Source: an uncultured Oscillospiraceae bacterium
Lineage (GTDB): Bacteria > Bacillota > Clostridia > Oscillospirales > Acutalibacteraceae
Length of the DNA stretch: 12,265 nucleotides
Reading direction: 5' to 3'
NCBI GenBank assembly: GCA_900552605.1
Contig: USAR01000018.1
Span: 1-12,265 of the forward strand
The position numbers were made by a program, and so were the translations under genes. Positions 1-6,046 of the stretch are shown piece after piece (position 1 is the stretch's first letter; each line of letters begins with the position of its first letter). The notes beneath the pieces were generated by a model that was given only the letters and a program-made list of their open reading frames with translations, was not told where the DNA came from and ran no database searches.

Positions 1-155
1 GCGCAACCGTTTTCGGCAACAGCTACGGCGTTCGACAAAATTCTTGTGAAAACGGTTTCAAAGCCGATAAATCGGCTTTTGCCATCGCCCAAAGTGCGAT
101 GAGCGCCGGGGCGCGGCCGACCGCCGACGTTGAGGAAGAAAAGCAGATTGTTTAA
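1..155 (+). CDS. Possible 3' end of an unidentified protein (partial)
   Basis: One plus-strand frame, with codons beginning at base 3, is open for 50 codons from the window edge to a TAA at 153-155. It would encode a C-terminal tail starting ATVFGNSYGV and ending in the acidic stretch ADVEEEKQIV. I do not recognise the family. Against it, bases 60-79 form a hairpin followed by TTTT, and bases 83-101 hold another short inverted repeat (CATCGC/GCGATG), so part of this stretch could be untranslated. A second plus frame is also open for about 33 codons. The call rests on an open frame, plausible codon use and a sensible distance to mnmA. Confidence 0.4.
   Translation, partial: ATVFGNSYGVRQNSCENGFKADKSAFAIAQSAMSAGARPTADVEEEKQIV
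60..80 (+). other. Hairpin with short T-run, possible weak terminator
   Basis: AAAGCCGA and TCGGCTTT are perfect 8-bp arms around a TAAA loop, and the run ends TTTT. This resembles an intrinsic terminator for plus-strand transcription. However, it lies inside a frame that stays open to base 155, and the T-run is short. It could equally be coding sequence that happens to be self-complementary. Confidence 0.3.
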
Positions 156-230
156 TTGACAATAAAAACAGTCAATTTTCATTCTGTAACAGGTTATACC
201 GAATTGCATACAAAGCGGAGGAAAACCATT

Positions 231-1319
231 ATGAAAAAAGCACTGATTGCAATGAGCGGCGGAGTGGACAGCTCTGTTGCGGCATATCTTATAAAAAGTG
301 CCGGCTACGAATGTATCGGCGCGACAATGCGTCTTTTCGACAATGAGGACGCAGGCATCAGCAACGAAAAAACCTGCTGCAGCCTTGAAGACGTAGAGGA
401 CGCGCGCAGCGTTGCATACAAAATCGATATACCGTATTATGTATTCAATTTCACAGCCGATTTTAGACGCGAGGTTATCGACAGATTTATAAACAGCTAC
501 GAAAGCGGCGCAACACCCAATCCGTGCATAGATTGCAACAGATATATAAAATGGAAAAAGCTTTTTTTAAGAATGAAGGAGCTTGGCCTCGACTTTGTTG
601 TGACAGGGCACTATGCGCGCATTGAAAAAAATGAGCAAAACGGAAGATACCTGCTTAAAAAAGGCAAGGATTCCGGCAAGGACCAAAGCTATGTGCTTTA
701 TAATATGACGCAGGAGCAGCTCTCGCACACGCTGCTGCCGATTGGCGAATACTCCAAATCCGATGTGCGAAAAATTGCGGAAGAAAACGGCTTCATCAAT
801 GCAAAAAAGCACGACAGTCAGGACATTTGCTTTGTGCCGGACGGTGATTATGCCGCTTTTATTGAAAGATATACCGGAAAAACCTTTGAAAGCGGAGATT
901 TTGTCAATGCAGACGGTGAGGTCTTGGGAAAGCACAAGGGGCTTATCCACTACACAGTAGGTCAGCGCAAAGGTCTCGGACTTGCGCTTAAAAAGCCGCA
1001 GTACGTCTGCCGTAAGGATCTTAAAGCCAACACGGTGATTTTGGGTGATAACAGCGACCTTTTTACAAGGGAATTCATTGCCAGCGACTTTAATTGGATT
1101 ATGTTCGATGAACCGCAAAAGCCATTTACAGCCAATGTTAAAACAAGATACAGCCAAAGCGAACAGCCTGCAACGGTAACGCCGCTCGGAAACGGTGATG
1201 TGAGAATTGTTTTTGATACACCGCAGCGAGCAATTACAGCCGGTCAGGCAGCTGTTGCATATATCGGCGATACAGTAGTCGGCGGCGGCACAATAACAAA
1301 AACTCAATACAATATTTAA
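231..1319 (+). CDS. mnmA: tRNA-specific 2-thiouridylase MnmA
   Basis: This cytoplasmic enzyme thiolates wobble uridine 34 of Lys, Glu and Gln tRNAs, using ATP to adenylate the base and a cysteine persulfide as sulfur carrier. The 362-residue protein has the ATP-pyrophosphatase P-loop SGGVDSS at residues 9-15. The presumed nucleophile is Cys102 in the PNPCIDCNRYIKW segment, and the second active-site cysteine is Cys200 in SQDICFV. The central tRNA-binding region (GHYAR, YVLYNM) and C-terminal beta-barrel (YTVGQRKGLGL) are present, and the length is normal. I chose the ATG at 231 because AGCGGAGG precedes it at good spacing and the PP-loop follows about eight residues later; the frame extends back to 156 without support. 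It is a housekeeping gene, convergent with the microcompartment operon and functionally unrelated to it. Confidence 0.95.
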   Translation: MKKALIAMSGGVDSSVAAYLIKSAGYECIGATMRLFDNEDAGISNEKTCCSLEDVEDARSVAYKIDIPYYVFNFTADFRREVIDRFINSYESGATPNPCIDCNRYIKWKKLFLRMKELGLDFVVTGHYARIEKNEQNGRYLLKKGKDSGKDQSYVLYNMTQEQLSHTLLPIGEYSKSDVRKIAEENGFINAKKHDSQDICFVPDGDYAAFIERYTGKTFESGDFVNADGEVLGKHKGLIHYTVGQRKGLGLALKKPQYVCRKDLKANTVILGDNSDLFTREFIASDFNWIMFDEPQKPFTANVKTRYSQSEQPATVTPLGNGDVRIVFDTPQRAITAGQAAVAYIGDTVVGGGTITKTQYNI

Positions 1320-1330
1320 CAATAGCACAG

Positions 1331-1368
1331 AAAAAAGCCGAGGTCAGATTAAGACCTCGGCTTTAAGT
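1331..1368. terminator. Bidirectional intrinsic terminator between convergent operons
   Basis: AAAGCCGAGGTC (1334-1345) and GACCTCGGCTTT (1353-1364) form a perfect 12-bp stem with a 7-nt loop. The AAAAAA at 1331-1336 becomes a U-run on the minus-strand transcript, so it is a strong terminator for the microcompartment operon. The CTTTAAGTATTGTT on the other side serves mnmA less strongly. It lies 15 bases past the mnmA stop and about the same distance past the pduT stop. Confidence 0.9.
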
Positions 1369-1378
1369 ATTGTTAAAA

Positions 1379-1924
1379 TTACAAATGCTCCCAAACATCG
1401 GGGTGCGGATTTGCAAGAACGGAGCTGCCGTGCAGCAATCCCTGCTCCTCGGCATAGCGTGAGCCTGCCTCGACAGCTGCGGTAACGTCGCTAACGTGAC
1501 CTGTGAAAATAACAACGCCTTTACCGCCCTGACCGCGTGAGATTCGCATATCGTAAATTTCAACATCGGCTGTTTTAACAGCGGTATCGGCAGCCTTTAT
1601 CGCGCTTGCGGCAGAAAATGTTTCAACAATGCCGATCGCCTCACGGCGAGTGGTGGTACTGCTGCCGAGAAGCGCGTAAACAACGCTTTCTTCAATTCTG
1701 CCTAACATAACAGCGTCAATAACACCTGAGGTATAACGCGCTTTAATGCGGTCAACCGCAGTTTGAACATCGGCGAGCTCACCTGTTAATATAATTTCAT
1801 ATTTTCCGGGGCAAGCGGTGTGTGCCGTAACCAGGCGTATACCTGCCGATTTTAATGCGTCATCGGTCGCTTCAATGCCCTTCGCAATGCTTTTTAATTC
1901 AACTACTCCAACTGAATATATCAT
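1379..1924 (-). CDS. pduT: Tandem BMC-domain shell protein, PduT type
   Basis: This is a shell protein of 181 residues with two BMC domains in tandem (about 1-88 and 95-181), so three copies form a pseudohexameric tile. It resembles Salmonella PduT closely: the start has VELKSIAKGIEATDDALKSA, and the second domain has REAIGIVET and the ending NPHPDVWEHL. Cys38 in the TACPGKYE turn lies where PduT binds a [4Fe-4S] cluster in the central pore, so the same cluster is likely here. It starts with ATG, with TTAGGAG 8 nt upstream. That ribosome binding site overlaps the stop codon of the preceding pduS, so the two are probably translated together. It is the last gene of the operon. The adjacent electron-transfer protein supports a role in moving electrons through the shell, which is inference from the family. 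Confidence 0.93.
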   Translation of the reverse strand: MIYSVGVVELKSIAKGIEATDDALKSAGIRLVTAHTACPGKYEIILTGELADVQTAVDRIKARYTSGVIDAVMLGRIEESVVYALLGSSTTTRREAIGIVETFSAASAIKAADTAVKTADVEIYDMRISRGQGGKGVVIFTGHVSDVTAAVEAGSRYAEEQGLLHGSSVLANPHPDVWEHL

Positions 1925-1935
1925 CTGTCATTCTC

Positions 1936-3264
1936 CTAACTGCCGATTACAATCGAACGCTCGCCAACCGAAATGACTTTGCCGTCGATTGAAGAATGAA
2001 TATTTGCCGAAATACCGTCTGCCGCACTTGCGATAACATCGCCCGTGCAGACAAAATCTCCGGGTTTAACAGCCGCCACAGCAGGTGCGCCGACGTGCTG
2101 CTTTAAGAACATAACAGTGCTCTCGGTTTTAATTTCAACATTATTCTTAAACTCTGGCACACCCTTGTCGAATTTTGTAACTCCGAGCAGCTGCATAAAC
2201 CTATCGGACGGCAGCATACGGTACTTTCTGTCGGGACTCGGTGTTACATCTCCGCCCGTGTGCTTATATCTTATCTTTTGCTGCGCCATAAGTCCCTTAA
2301 TCTTAGTGTAAACCTTCTTGGGACTAAGCTCGTTACAGCAAGCAACAATCTCACACACGCCGCAAGCACAGCAAAGCTGAGCATTTGCGTAAAGCGCCGG
2401 ATCTAAATCGCCGGCAGCCGCCGCGCGGATTATCTTGTGCGGATCAAGCGGAAAACCAAGCAAATGCCTTGGGCACATATCGGTACATCTTGTGCAGGAG
2501 CAGCAAGCGGCAGAAGCACGTCTTAAGCCTGTTTCCTGTGACATTTCTTTTTGATAGATTGCAGGTATTGTTTCAGGAAGTATCAGCAACGATTTTGTGG
2601 TTTTTGAGATGACCGCCGTTAACGGGTTTATAAGGTTACCCATTGCAGGACCGCCGTCAATAACAACGTTTCCTGCCGGCACTGTAACACCGAGCGCAGA
2701 AAACAAATCCGCAACCCGTGTTCCCACAGGTGCCTTAAGCACGCAGCCACGGTCCGTATTGCCGCCTATCGTAAGCCACTTTTCGGTAACGGGTGCGCCG
2801 CCGTATGCGGCACAGTAAATATTATAAAGCGTTTCAACGTTGTTAACAACAACGCCTGCGCTTATCGGCAATGAACCGGGAGTTATAACCTTGCCCAAAG
2901 TCTCATAAATTAAAACGACCTCATCGCCCATTGGGTAAACATTCGGCAAAACCTTTACAAACAGGTTGCTGCCCATTTTTTGACCCTCTTTAAGCTGCAA
3001 GCGCTCTGCTGTGTGCTGCTTCAGCGAAAGGTAACCCTTGCTCATTTTACAAGCTTCCATAATAAGCTCGGCCGCTCCGATAACCTTTGCCATCTCACGC
3101 TTCATTATGTAGAAGTCGGTATAAAGCAGCGGTTCACATTCGGCGGCGTTTATAACCAATGTGTCGGCGTCTTCGGTATACTTAAATGCAGCAGGAAAGC
3201 CTGCGCCGCCTGCGCCCACAACGCCTGCGTCCGCCACGATTTTTTTAAGTTCTGCTAACGTCAC
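1936..3264 (-). CDS. pduS: PduS-like Fe-S flavoprotein (RnfC family)
   Basis: This 442-residue protein belongs to the PduS/RnfC family, flavin and Fe-S proteins that pass electrons from NADH. In B12-type pdu operons PduS reduces cobalamin. The N-terminal part has the glycine-rich GVVGAGGAGFPAAFKY (about 15-29) and the PMGDE and NNVET segments typical of the NADH/FMN region. Two [4Fe-4S] motifs follow: Cys254, 257, 260 and 264 before a proline, and Cys298, 301, 304 and 309, where the usual CP after the last spacer is CC. A C-terminal barrel-sandwich segment (about 388-440) completes it. The start is GTG at 3264, with AAAAGGGG just upstream. It lies 34 bases after pduN and overlaps the pduT ribosome binding site. 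No B12-dependent enzyme is visible here, so it may serve a general redox role with PduT. Confidence 0.88.
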   Translation of the reverse strand: MTLAELKKIVADAGVVGAGGAGFPAAFKYTEDADTLVINAAECEPLLYTDFYIMKREMAKVIGAAELIMEACKMSKGYLSLKQHTAERLQLKEGQKMGSNLFVKVLPNVYPMGDEVVLIYETLGKVITPGSLPISAGVVVNNVETLYNIYCAAYGGAPVTEKWLTIGGNTDRGCVLKAPVGTRVADLFSALGVTVPAGNVVIDGGPAMGNLINPLTAVISKTTKSLLILPETIPAIYQKEMSQETGLRRASAACCSCTRCTDMCPRHLLGFPLDPHKIIRAAAAGDLDPALYANAQLCCACGVCEIVACCNELSPKKVYTKIKGLMAQQKIRYKHTGGDVTPSPDRKYRMLPSDRFMQLLGVTKFDKGVPEFKNNVEIKTESTVMFLKQHVGAPAVAAVKPGDFVCTGDVIASAADGISANIHSSIDGKVISVGERSIVIGS

Positions 3265-3298
3265 GGTATCAATCCCCTTTTAAGAATAGCTAACGTTT

Positions 3299-3550
3299 TT
3301 AATCCACAATACCCACAACAACCGCGTCAACCGGCGTTTCGGTATTTTGCAGTGCAAGGCGTGCGCCGCTGCCTGTTGTTACAAGCACCCGCTCTCCGAT
3401 ACCCGCACCTATTCCGTGGTCAACCGCAATAATATATTTATTTGATACTTCGCCGTTTTCAATCACTTGTATTTCAAGAATTTTTGAACCTACTATGCCT
3501 TCGTGCTTTCTTGTGGAAACGATATTTCCCACAACTTTACCCATTAACAT
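3299..3550 (-). CDS. pduN: BMC-P pentameric vertex protein, PduN/EutN/CcmL family
   Basis: This small shell protein forms pentamers that cap the vertices of the microcompartment. The 83-residue product starts MLMGKVVGNIVSTRKHEGIVG and has the family features: a GxVVxTxK-like start, a conserved IAVDHGIGAGIGERVLV core, TTGSGAR, and a C-terminal VDAVVVGIVD. I placed the start at the ATG at 3550, preceded by CGGGGA at 9 nt, because it gives the family's usual length. The frame remains open to a TTG at 3628, but that adds 26 residues with no family resemblance and no ribosome binding site. About 90 bases separate this start from the upstream pduL stop. One vertex protein per operon is the minimum for a closed shell. 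Confidence 0.9.
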   Translation of the reverse strand: MLMGKVVGNIVSTRKHEGIVGSKILEIQVIENGEVSNKYIIAVDHGIGAGIGERVLVTTGSGARLALQNTETPVDAVVVGIVD

Positions 3551-3640
3551 ACTTTTAATTCCCCGTTTCATGTTTATATCTCGCAACGTAAAATGCCGTG
3601 CATTTACCTGCGCTATAAATTTGCTCAAGTATATTAAAAC

Positions 3641-4288
3641 CTATTTACGAACTGTCGCTCTGTCCTTACCGCTGACGCCCGCTGCATTAGCGTCGTCTGT
3701 GTCGATATGCATTTCAAGACGAAAGTCCTTGTGAACCCTAACCTGCACATCGTAAAAAGTGGTGCGCCTTTCTCCGTTTAAATCAACCGTAACGGTGTCG
3801 CCGTCCTTAACGCCGAATTTTTCGCCGTCGGAAATGCTCATATGAATGTGACGGTTGGCGATTATGCAACCCTCTTTAAGCGTTACCAAACCTTTTGGGC
3901 CGATTATGGTTATCGGAGCGGAGCCCGCGATATTGCCCGATTCACGAACGGGGGGCTTCACCTTTAATGTGAATGAATCCGTGCGCGAAATTTCAACCTG
4001 CGATTTACTTCTTACGGGTCCCAGCACCCTGACGCCGACAATAGGTTTCATTGAAGGACCTACTATTGTAAGCGTTTCTTTGCAGGCATACTGTCCGGGC
4101 TGTGACAGGTCTTTGAGCGGCTGAAGCTCATAGCCATTGCCGAAAAGCGTTTCAACATCTTCTTTAGTTAAGTGGATATGACGGTTTGAAACACCGATAG
4201 GCACTGTCATATCGTTGCACGTCTGCTGTGATTTTTGCAAGACTACTTCTCTTACGATTTTTTCAACAAGCTGAGGATCGATATTCAT
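3641..4288 (-). CDS. pduL: Phosphate propanoyltransferase PduL with encapsulation peptide
   Basis: PduL transfers the acyl group from propionyl-CoA (or a similar acyl-CoA) to phosphate. This recycles CoA inside the compartment and yields acyl-phosphate for ATP synthesis. The 215-residue protein has two PduL beta-barrel domains with metal-binding histidines in SNRHIHL (His37, His39), ANRHIHMS (His147, His149) and EMHIDTDDANAAG (His194). Residues 1-20, MNIDPQLVEKIVREVVLQKS, form a short amphipathic helix followed by a brief linker, as in BMC-targeted PduL. It starts with ATG at 4288 behind AAAGGATG. It is the first gene after the 353-bp gap that separates it from the shell-gene cluster, so it may depend on read-through or on its own promoter. 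Confidence 0.95.
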   Translation of the reverse strand: MNIDPQLVEKIVREVVLQKSQQTCNDMTVPIGVSNRHIHLTKEDVETLFGNGYELQPLKDLSQPGQYACKETLTIVGPSMKPIVGVRVLGPVRSKSQVEISRTDSFTLKVKPPVRESGNIAGSAPITIIGPKGLVTLKEGCIIANRHIHMSISDGEKFGVKDGDTVTVDLNGERRTTFYDVQVRVHKDFRLEMHIDTDDANAAGVSGKDRATVRK

Positions 4289-4512
4289 AATCTCATCCTT
4301 TCGGAGTGAATATATCTTTCGCCAAAAGGCGGAACATAATTATTTTAAAACCGCTTAAATGCGGTGTTGTTTTCAAATTTAAGTATCTGCGGGTGCTGTA
4401 GCATCGCCGCTTTTTGATATATAAGCTTTAATTCGATTATCTTCTGTTAAAGTTACGAAAATGATTTTCTGAAAAACATTTTACTTTGACCAAGCGGAAA
4501 GCCGCGCGCCTG

Positions 4513-4558
4513 TGCCGCCGCACATTTTTCTCTTTGGAAAACACTGAGTGCGGCGGCA
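4513..4558. repeat. Inverted repeat, GC-rich 11-bp arms
   Basis: Bases 4514-4523 (GCCGCCGCAC) and 4548-4557 (GTGCGGCGGC) are perfect complements, extended by a T-A pair at 4513/4558. The 24-base spacer carries TTTTC and GGAAAA, which could pair further inside. No U-run follows on either strand. Confidence 0.7.
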
Positions 4559-4584
4559 AAAGAACAGACAACGCTGAAAACTTT

Positions 4585-4608
4585 GCGGTTTTGAAAAAGC
4601 AAAACCGC
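4585..4608. repeat. Inverted repeat, 9-bp arms, 34 bases after the last shell gene
   Basis: GCGGTTTTG and CAAAACCGC pair perfectly around an AAAAAG loop. On the minus-strand transcript the hairpin lies just downstream of the extended shell-protein gene. It is followed by AAAGTTTTC, which is too mixed for a standard terminator. It could protect the shell-gene mRNA from 3' exonucleases or end part of the transcripts, lowering expression of pduL and later genes. Confidence 0.65.
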
Positions 4609-4641
4609 TGTGCTTTTGCAGCTTTAAGCTGATTTTATTTC

Positions 4642-5040
4642 TTACTTAAGTGTGGGCAAAAGCTTCTCAACATCCTGATGAGGACGGGGAATAACATGAG
4701 TTGCTACAACTTCGCCGAGTGCAGATGCAGCTGCGCCGCCTGCCTCAACAGCAGATTTAACCGCGCCGACATCGCCGCGAACCATAACGCTTACCAAGCC
4801 GCTGCCGATCTTCTCAGAGCCGATAAGAACAACGTTTGCTGCCTTTACCATTGCATCCGATGCCTCGATTGCTGCTACCAAGCCTCTGGTTTCAACCATA
4901 CCTAATGCTTCCATTGTTCTGTTCTCCTTTACAGTAGTTTTTTCGGCAGTTACTGCCGGTGTTTGCTTTGTTGTTTTTTCTGCCGCTGCTTTTGTTGCGG
5001 CAGGCTTTTTTGCGGCAGCTGCCGCTTTTTTTGTTGCCAT
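4642..5040 (-). CDS. BMC-H shell protein with lysine/alanine-rich N-terminal extension
   Basis: The long product has 132 residues. Residues 43-132 are a PduA/PduJ-type BMC-H domain, with [20 protein letters not shown], the pore motif [15 protein letters not shown] and the end [14 protein letters not shown]. It differs by one residue (Ser for Ala) from the neighbouring 90-residue shell protein. Residues 1-42 are a disordered-looking tail with about 9 Lys, 13 Ala and 9 Thr (for example [20 protein letters not shown]), similar in composition to histone H1-like tails. The start at 5040 has AAGGAG 9 nt upstream. A second AAAGGAG (4930-4924) lies 9 nt before the internal ATG at 4914, so a 90-residue form is probably also made. 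The tail may bind nucleic acid, cargo or acidic surfaces; this is not known from the sequence. Confidence 0.92.
   Translation of the reverse strand: MATKKAAAAAKKPAATKAAAEKTTKQTPAVTAEKTTVKENRTMEALGMVETRGLVAAIEASDAMVKAANVVLIGSEKIGSGLVSVMVRGDVGAVKSAVEAGGAAASALGEVVATHVIPRPHQDVEKLLPTLK
4912..4930 (-). promoter_or_regulatory. Internal ribosome binding site and start in the extended shell gene
   Basis: AAAGGAG at 4930-4924 is followed, after the 9 bases AACAGAACA, by an in-frame ATG at 4914-4912. Translation from here gives a 90-residue BMC-H protein beginning [11 protein letters not shown], the same start as the tail-less paralog. The paralog also has AAAAGGAG exactly 9 bases before its ATG. Within the long frame these bases encode Val-Lys-Glu-Asn-Arg-Thr. 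Confidence 0.7.
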
Positions 5041-5070
5041 ATGGATTCTCTCCTTAAAGTCCTTTTATGC

Positions 5071-5358
5071 TCACGGCAAAATGCCGTCGGTATAAAGAAA
5101 CTTTGTAATTTCGGGATGAGGACGGGCGATAACCTCGCAAAGCTTAACGCTGCCGACCAGCGCCGCGGCTTCCTTGCCTGCCTCCACCGCTGCCTTAACG
5201 TCTGAAACAGTACCGTCAACAACAAGTGTTACAAGCCTTCCGCCGAGACGTTTTTCAACATGAATAAGCCTTACCTCGGCTGCCTTGCACATTGCGTCTA
5301 ATCCTGCAATTGCCGCAACCATTGCCTGCACCTCAAGCAATCCGATTGCTTTTTCCAC
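5071..5358 (-). CDS. BMC-H shell protein (divergent pore motif)
   Basis: This is a single BMC-domain hexameric shell protein of 95 residues. It starts MEKAIGLLEVQAMVAAIAGL and has the domain landmarks [23 protein letters not shown] and the ending VIARPHPEITKFLYTDGILP. Where the PduA-type neighbours have EKIGSGL, this protein has EKRLGGRL, one residue longer and with two arginines, so its central pore is probably more positive and has a different shape. The start is GTG at 5358, with GAGG 7 nt upstream; the overlapping ATG at 5360 is out of frame. It lies 30 bases from each neighbouring shell gene, inside the same operon. The pore difference suggests a different metabolite preference, which is inference. 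Confidence 0.92.
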   Translation of the reverse strand: MEKAIGLLEVQAMVAAIAGLDAMCKAAEVRLIHVEKRLGGRLVTLVVDGTVSDVKAAVEAGKEAAALVGSVKLCEVIARPHPEITKFLYTDGILP

Positions 5359-5388
5359 ATTAACGCCTCATTTCGTGGGGTATTTTAA

Positions 5389-5661
5389 TTATTTAAGTGT
5401 GGGCAAAAGCTTTTCAACATCCTGATGAGGACGGGGAATAACGTGAGTTGCAACAACTTCGCCGAGTGCAGATGCAGCTGCGCCGCCTGCTTCAACTGCA
5501 GCCTTAACTGCGCCGACATCGCCGCGGACCATAACGCTTACCAAACCGCTGCCGATCTTTTCAGAACCGATAAGAACAACGTTTGCCGCTTTTACCATTG
5601 CATCCGATGCCTCGATTGCTGCTACCAAACCTCTGGTTTCAACCATACCTAATGCTTCCAT
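5389..5661 (-). CDS. pduJ: BMC-H major shell protein, PduA/PduJ type
   Basis: This 90-residue hexameric shell protein forms facets of the compartment and, in the PduA family, a central pore for propanediol and similar small molecules. It matches PduA/PduJ almost throughout: [20 protein letters not shown], the pore turn [18 protein letters not shown] and [15 protein letters not shown]. It starts with ATG behind AAAAGGAG at 9 nt. By eye the gene differs from the BMC domain of the extended paralog at about 15 of 270 bases and one amino acid, so one is a recent copy of the other or they are kept alike by gene conversion. PduA and PduJ cannot be told apart from sequence alone, so the symbol is only a family label. 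Confidence 0.93.
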   Translation of the reverse strand: MEALGMVETRGLVAAIEASDAMVKAANVVLIGSEKIGSGLVSVMVRGDVGAVKAAVEAGGAAASALGEVVATHVIPRPHQDVEKLLPTLK

Positions 5662-5698
5662 TTTAAAAATCTCCTTTTGTGTTGTGAGTTTTAATTAT

Positions 5699-6028
5699 TT
5701 ATTTTAAATTCCTCAGCTTATCTCTGCCGAGAGCATTTAAACTTGCCATATATTCGGTGTCCTTTGCCACGCGGCTTATTATTTTTGAAGTGACATAAAG
5801 CTCGCGCGATTTGGCTTCTTTAATGCCTGCCTCAAGACCCGCTTCAACCGCCGCTGCTGTGCCTGTGAACTTAACCGTCATAAGCAGCGGCACACGGGCT
5901 TTATCAGCATTTGCAGGCTTGTTACGGTCAAGCGCAACAATTTCAACGTCGGCAGCTTTTGCAATTGCGTCCGCCGCAACCACCGCCGTTGTGAAACCAA
6001 ACACCTCCAACATTCCCAAAGCGTCCAT
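5699..6028 (-). CDS. BMC-H shell protein with enlarged pore loop, no cysteine
   Basis: This single BMC-domain protein has 109 residues. The start (MDALGMLEVFGFTTAVVAAD, AIAKAADVEIV) and the helix AAAVEAGLEAGIKEA show the fold. The pore-facing loop, normally EKIGSG or similar, is replaced by the long polar segment ALDRNKPANADKARVPLL (about 32-49). A C-terminal extension of about 20 charged residues (DTEYMASLNALGRDKLRNLK) follows the domain. There is no cysteine, so it cannot hold a pore Fe-S cluster as reported for the glycyl-radical BMC protein GrpU, to which it may otherwise be related. It starts with ATG at 6028 behind a weak GGGG, 18 bases after the alcohol dehydrogenase stop, so translation may be coupled. 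Its specific role is unknown. Confidence 0.88.
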   Translation of the reverse strand: MDALGMLEVFGFTTAVVAADAIAKAADVEIVALDRNKPANADKARVPLLMTVKFTGTAAAVEAGLEAGIKEAKSRELYVTSKIISRVAKDTEYMASLNALGRDKLRNLK

Positions 6029-6046
6029 TAAGCGTTACCCCGTGCC

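Larger units (their letters stand above)
4289..4641. other. 353-bp intergenic region with several inverted repeats
   Basis: No gene is visible here, although every other junction in the operon is under about 95 bases. It holds several potential hairpins. One has 11-bp arms around 4513-4558 (GTGCGGCGGC and its complement). Another has 9-bp arms GCGGTTTTG (4585-4593) and CAAAACCGC (4600-4608) with a 6-nt loop. Shorter ones are GCGG/CCGC at 4494-4505 and CAGCT/AGCTG just after the shell-gene stop. None is followed by a clear U-run on the minus-strand transcript, so they look more like processing, stability or attenuation structures than plain terminators. The left half is AT-rich; a minus-strand GATAAT (4441-4436) resembles a -10 box but has no good -35. 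A promoter for pduL is possible but weakly supported. Confidence 0.55.

Noticed and set aside
567..1328. A 253-codon open frame on the minus strand opposite mnmA
   Set aside because: It mirrors mnmA codons, is rich in Cys and hydrophobics with no recognisable domain, and crosses part of the terminator region.
3551..3628. N-terminal extension of PduN from a TTG start at 3628
   Set aside because: No ribosome binding site, no family resemblance in the added 26 residues, and the ATG at 3550 gives the usual length.
4436..4441. Minus-strand GATAAT as a promoter -10 box for pduL
   Set aside because: No convincing -35 at 16-18 bases upstream; kept only as a remark in the intergenic entry.
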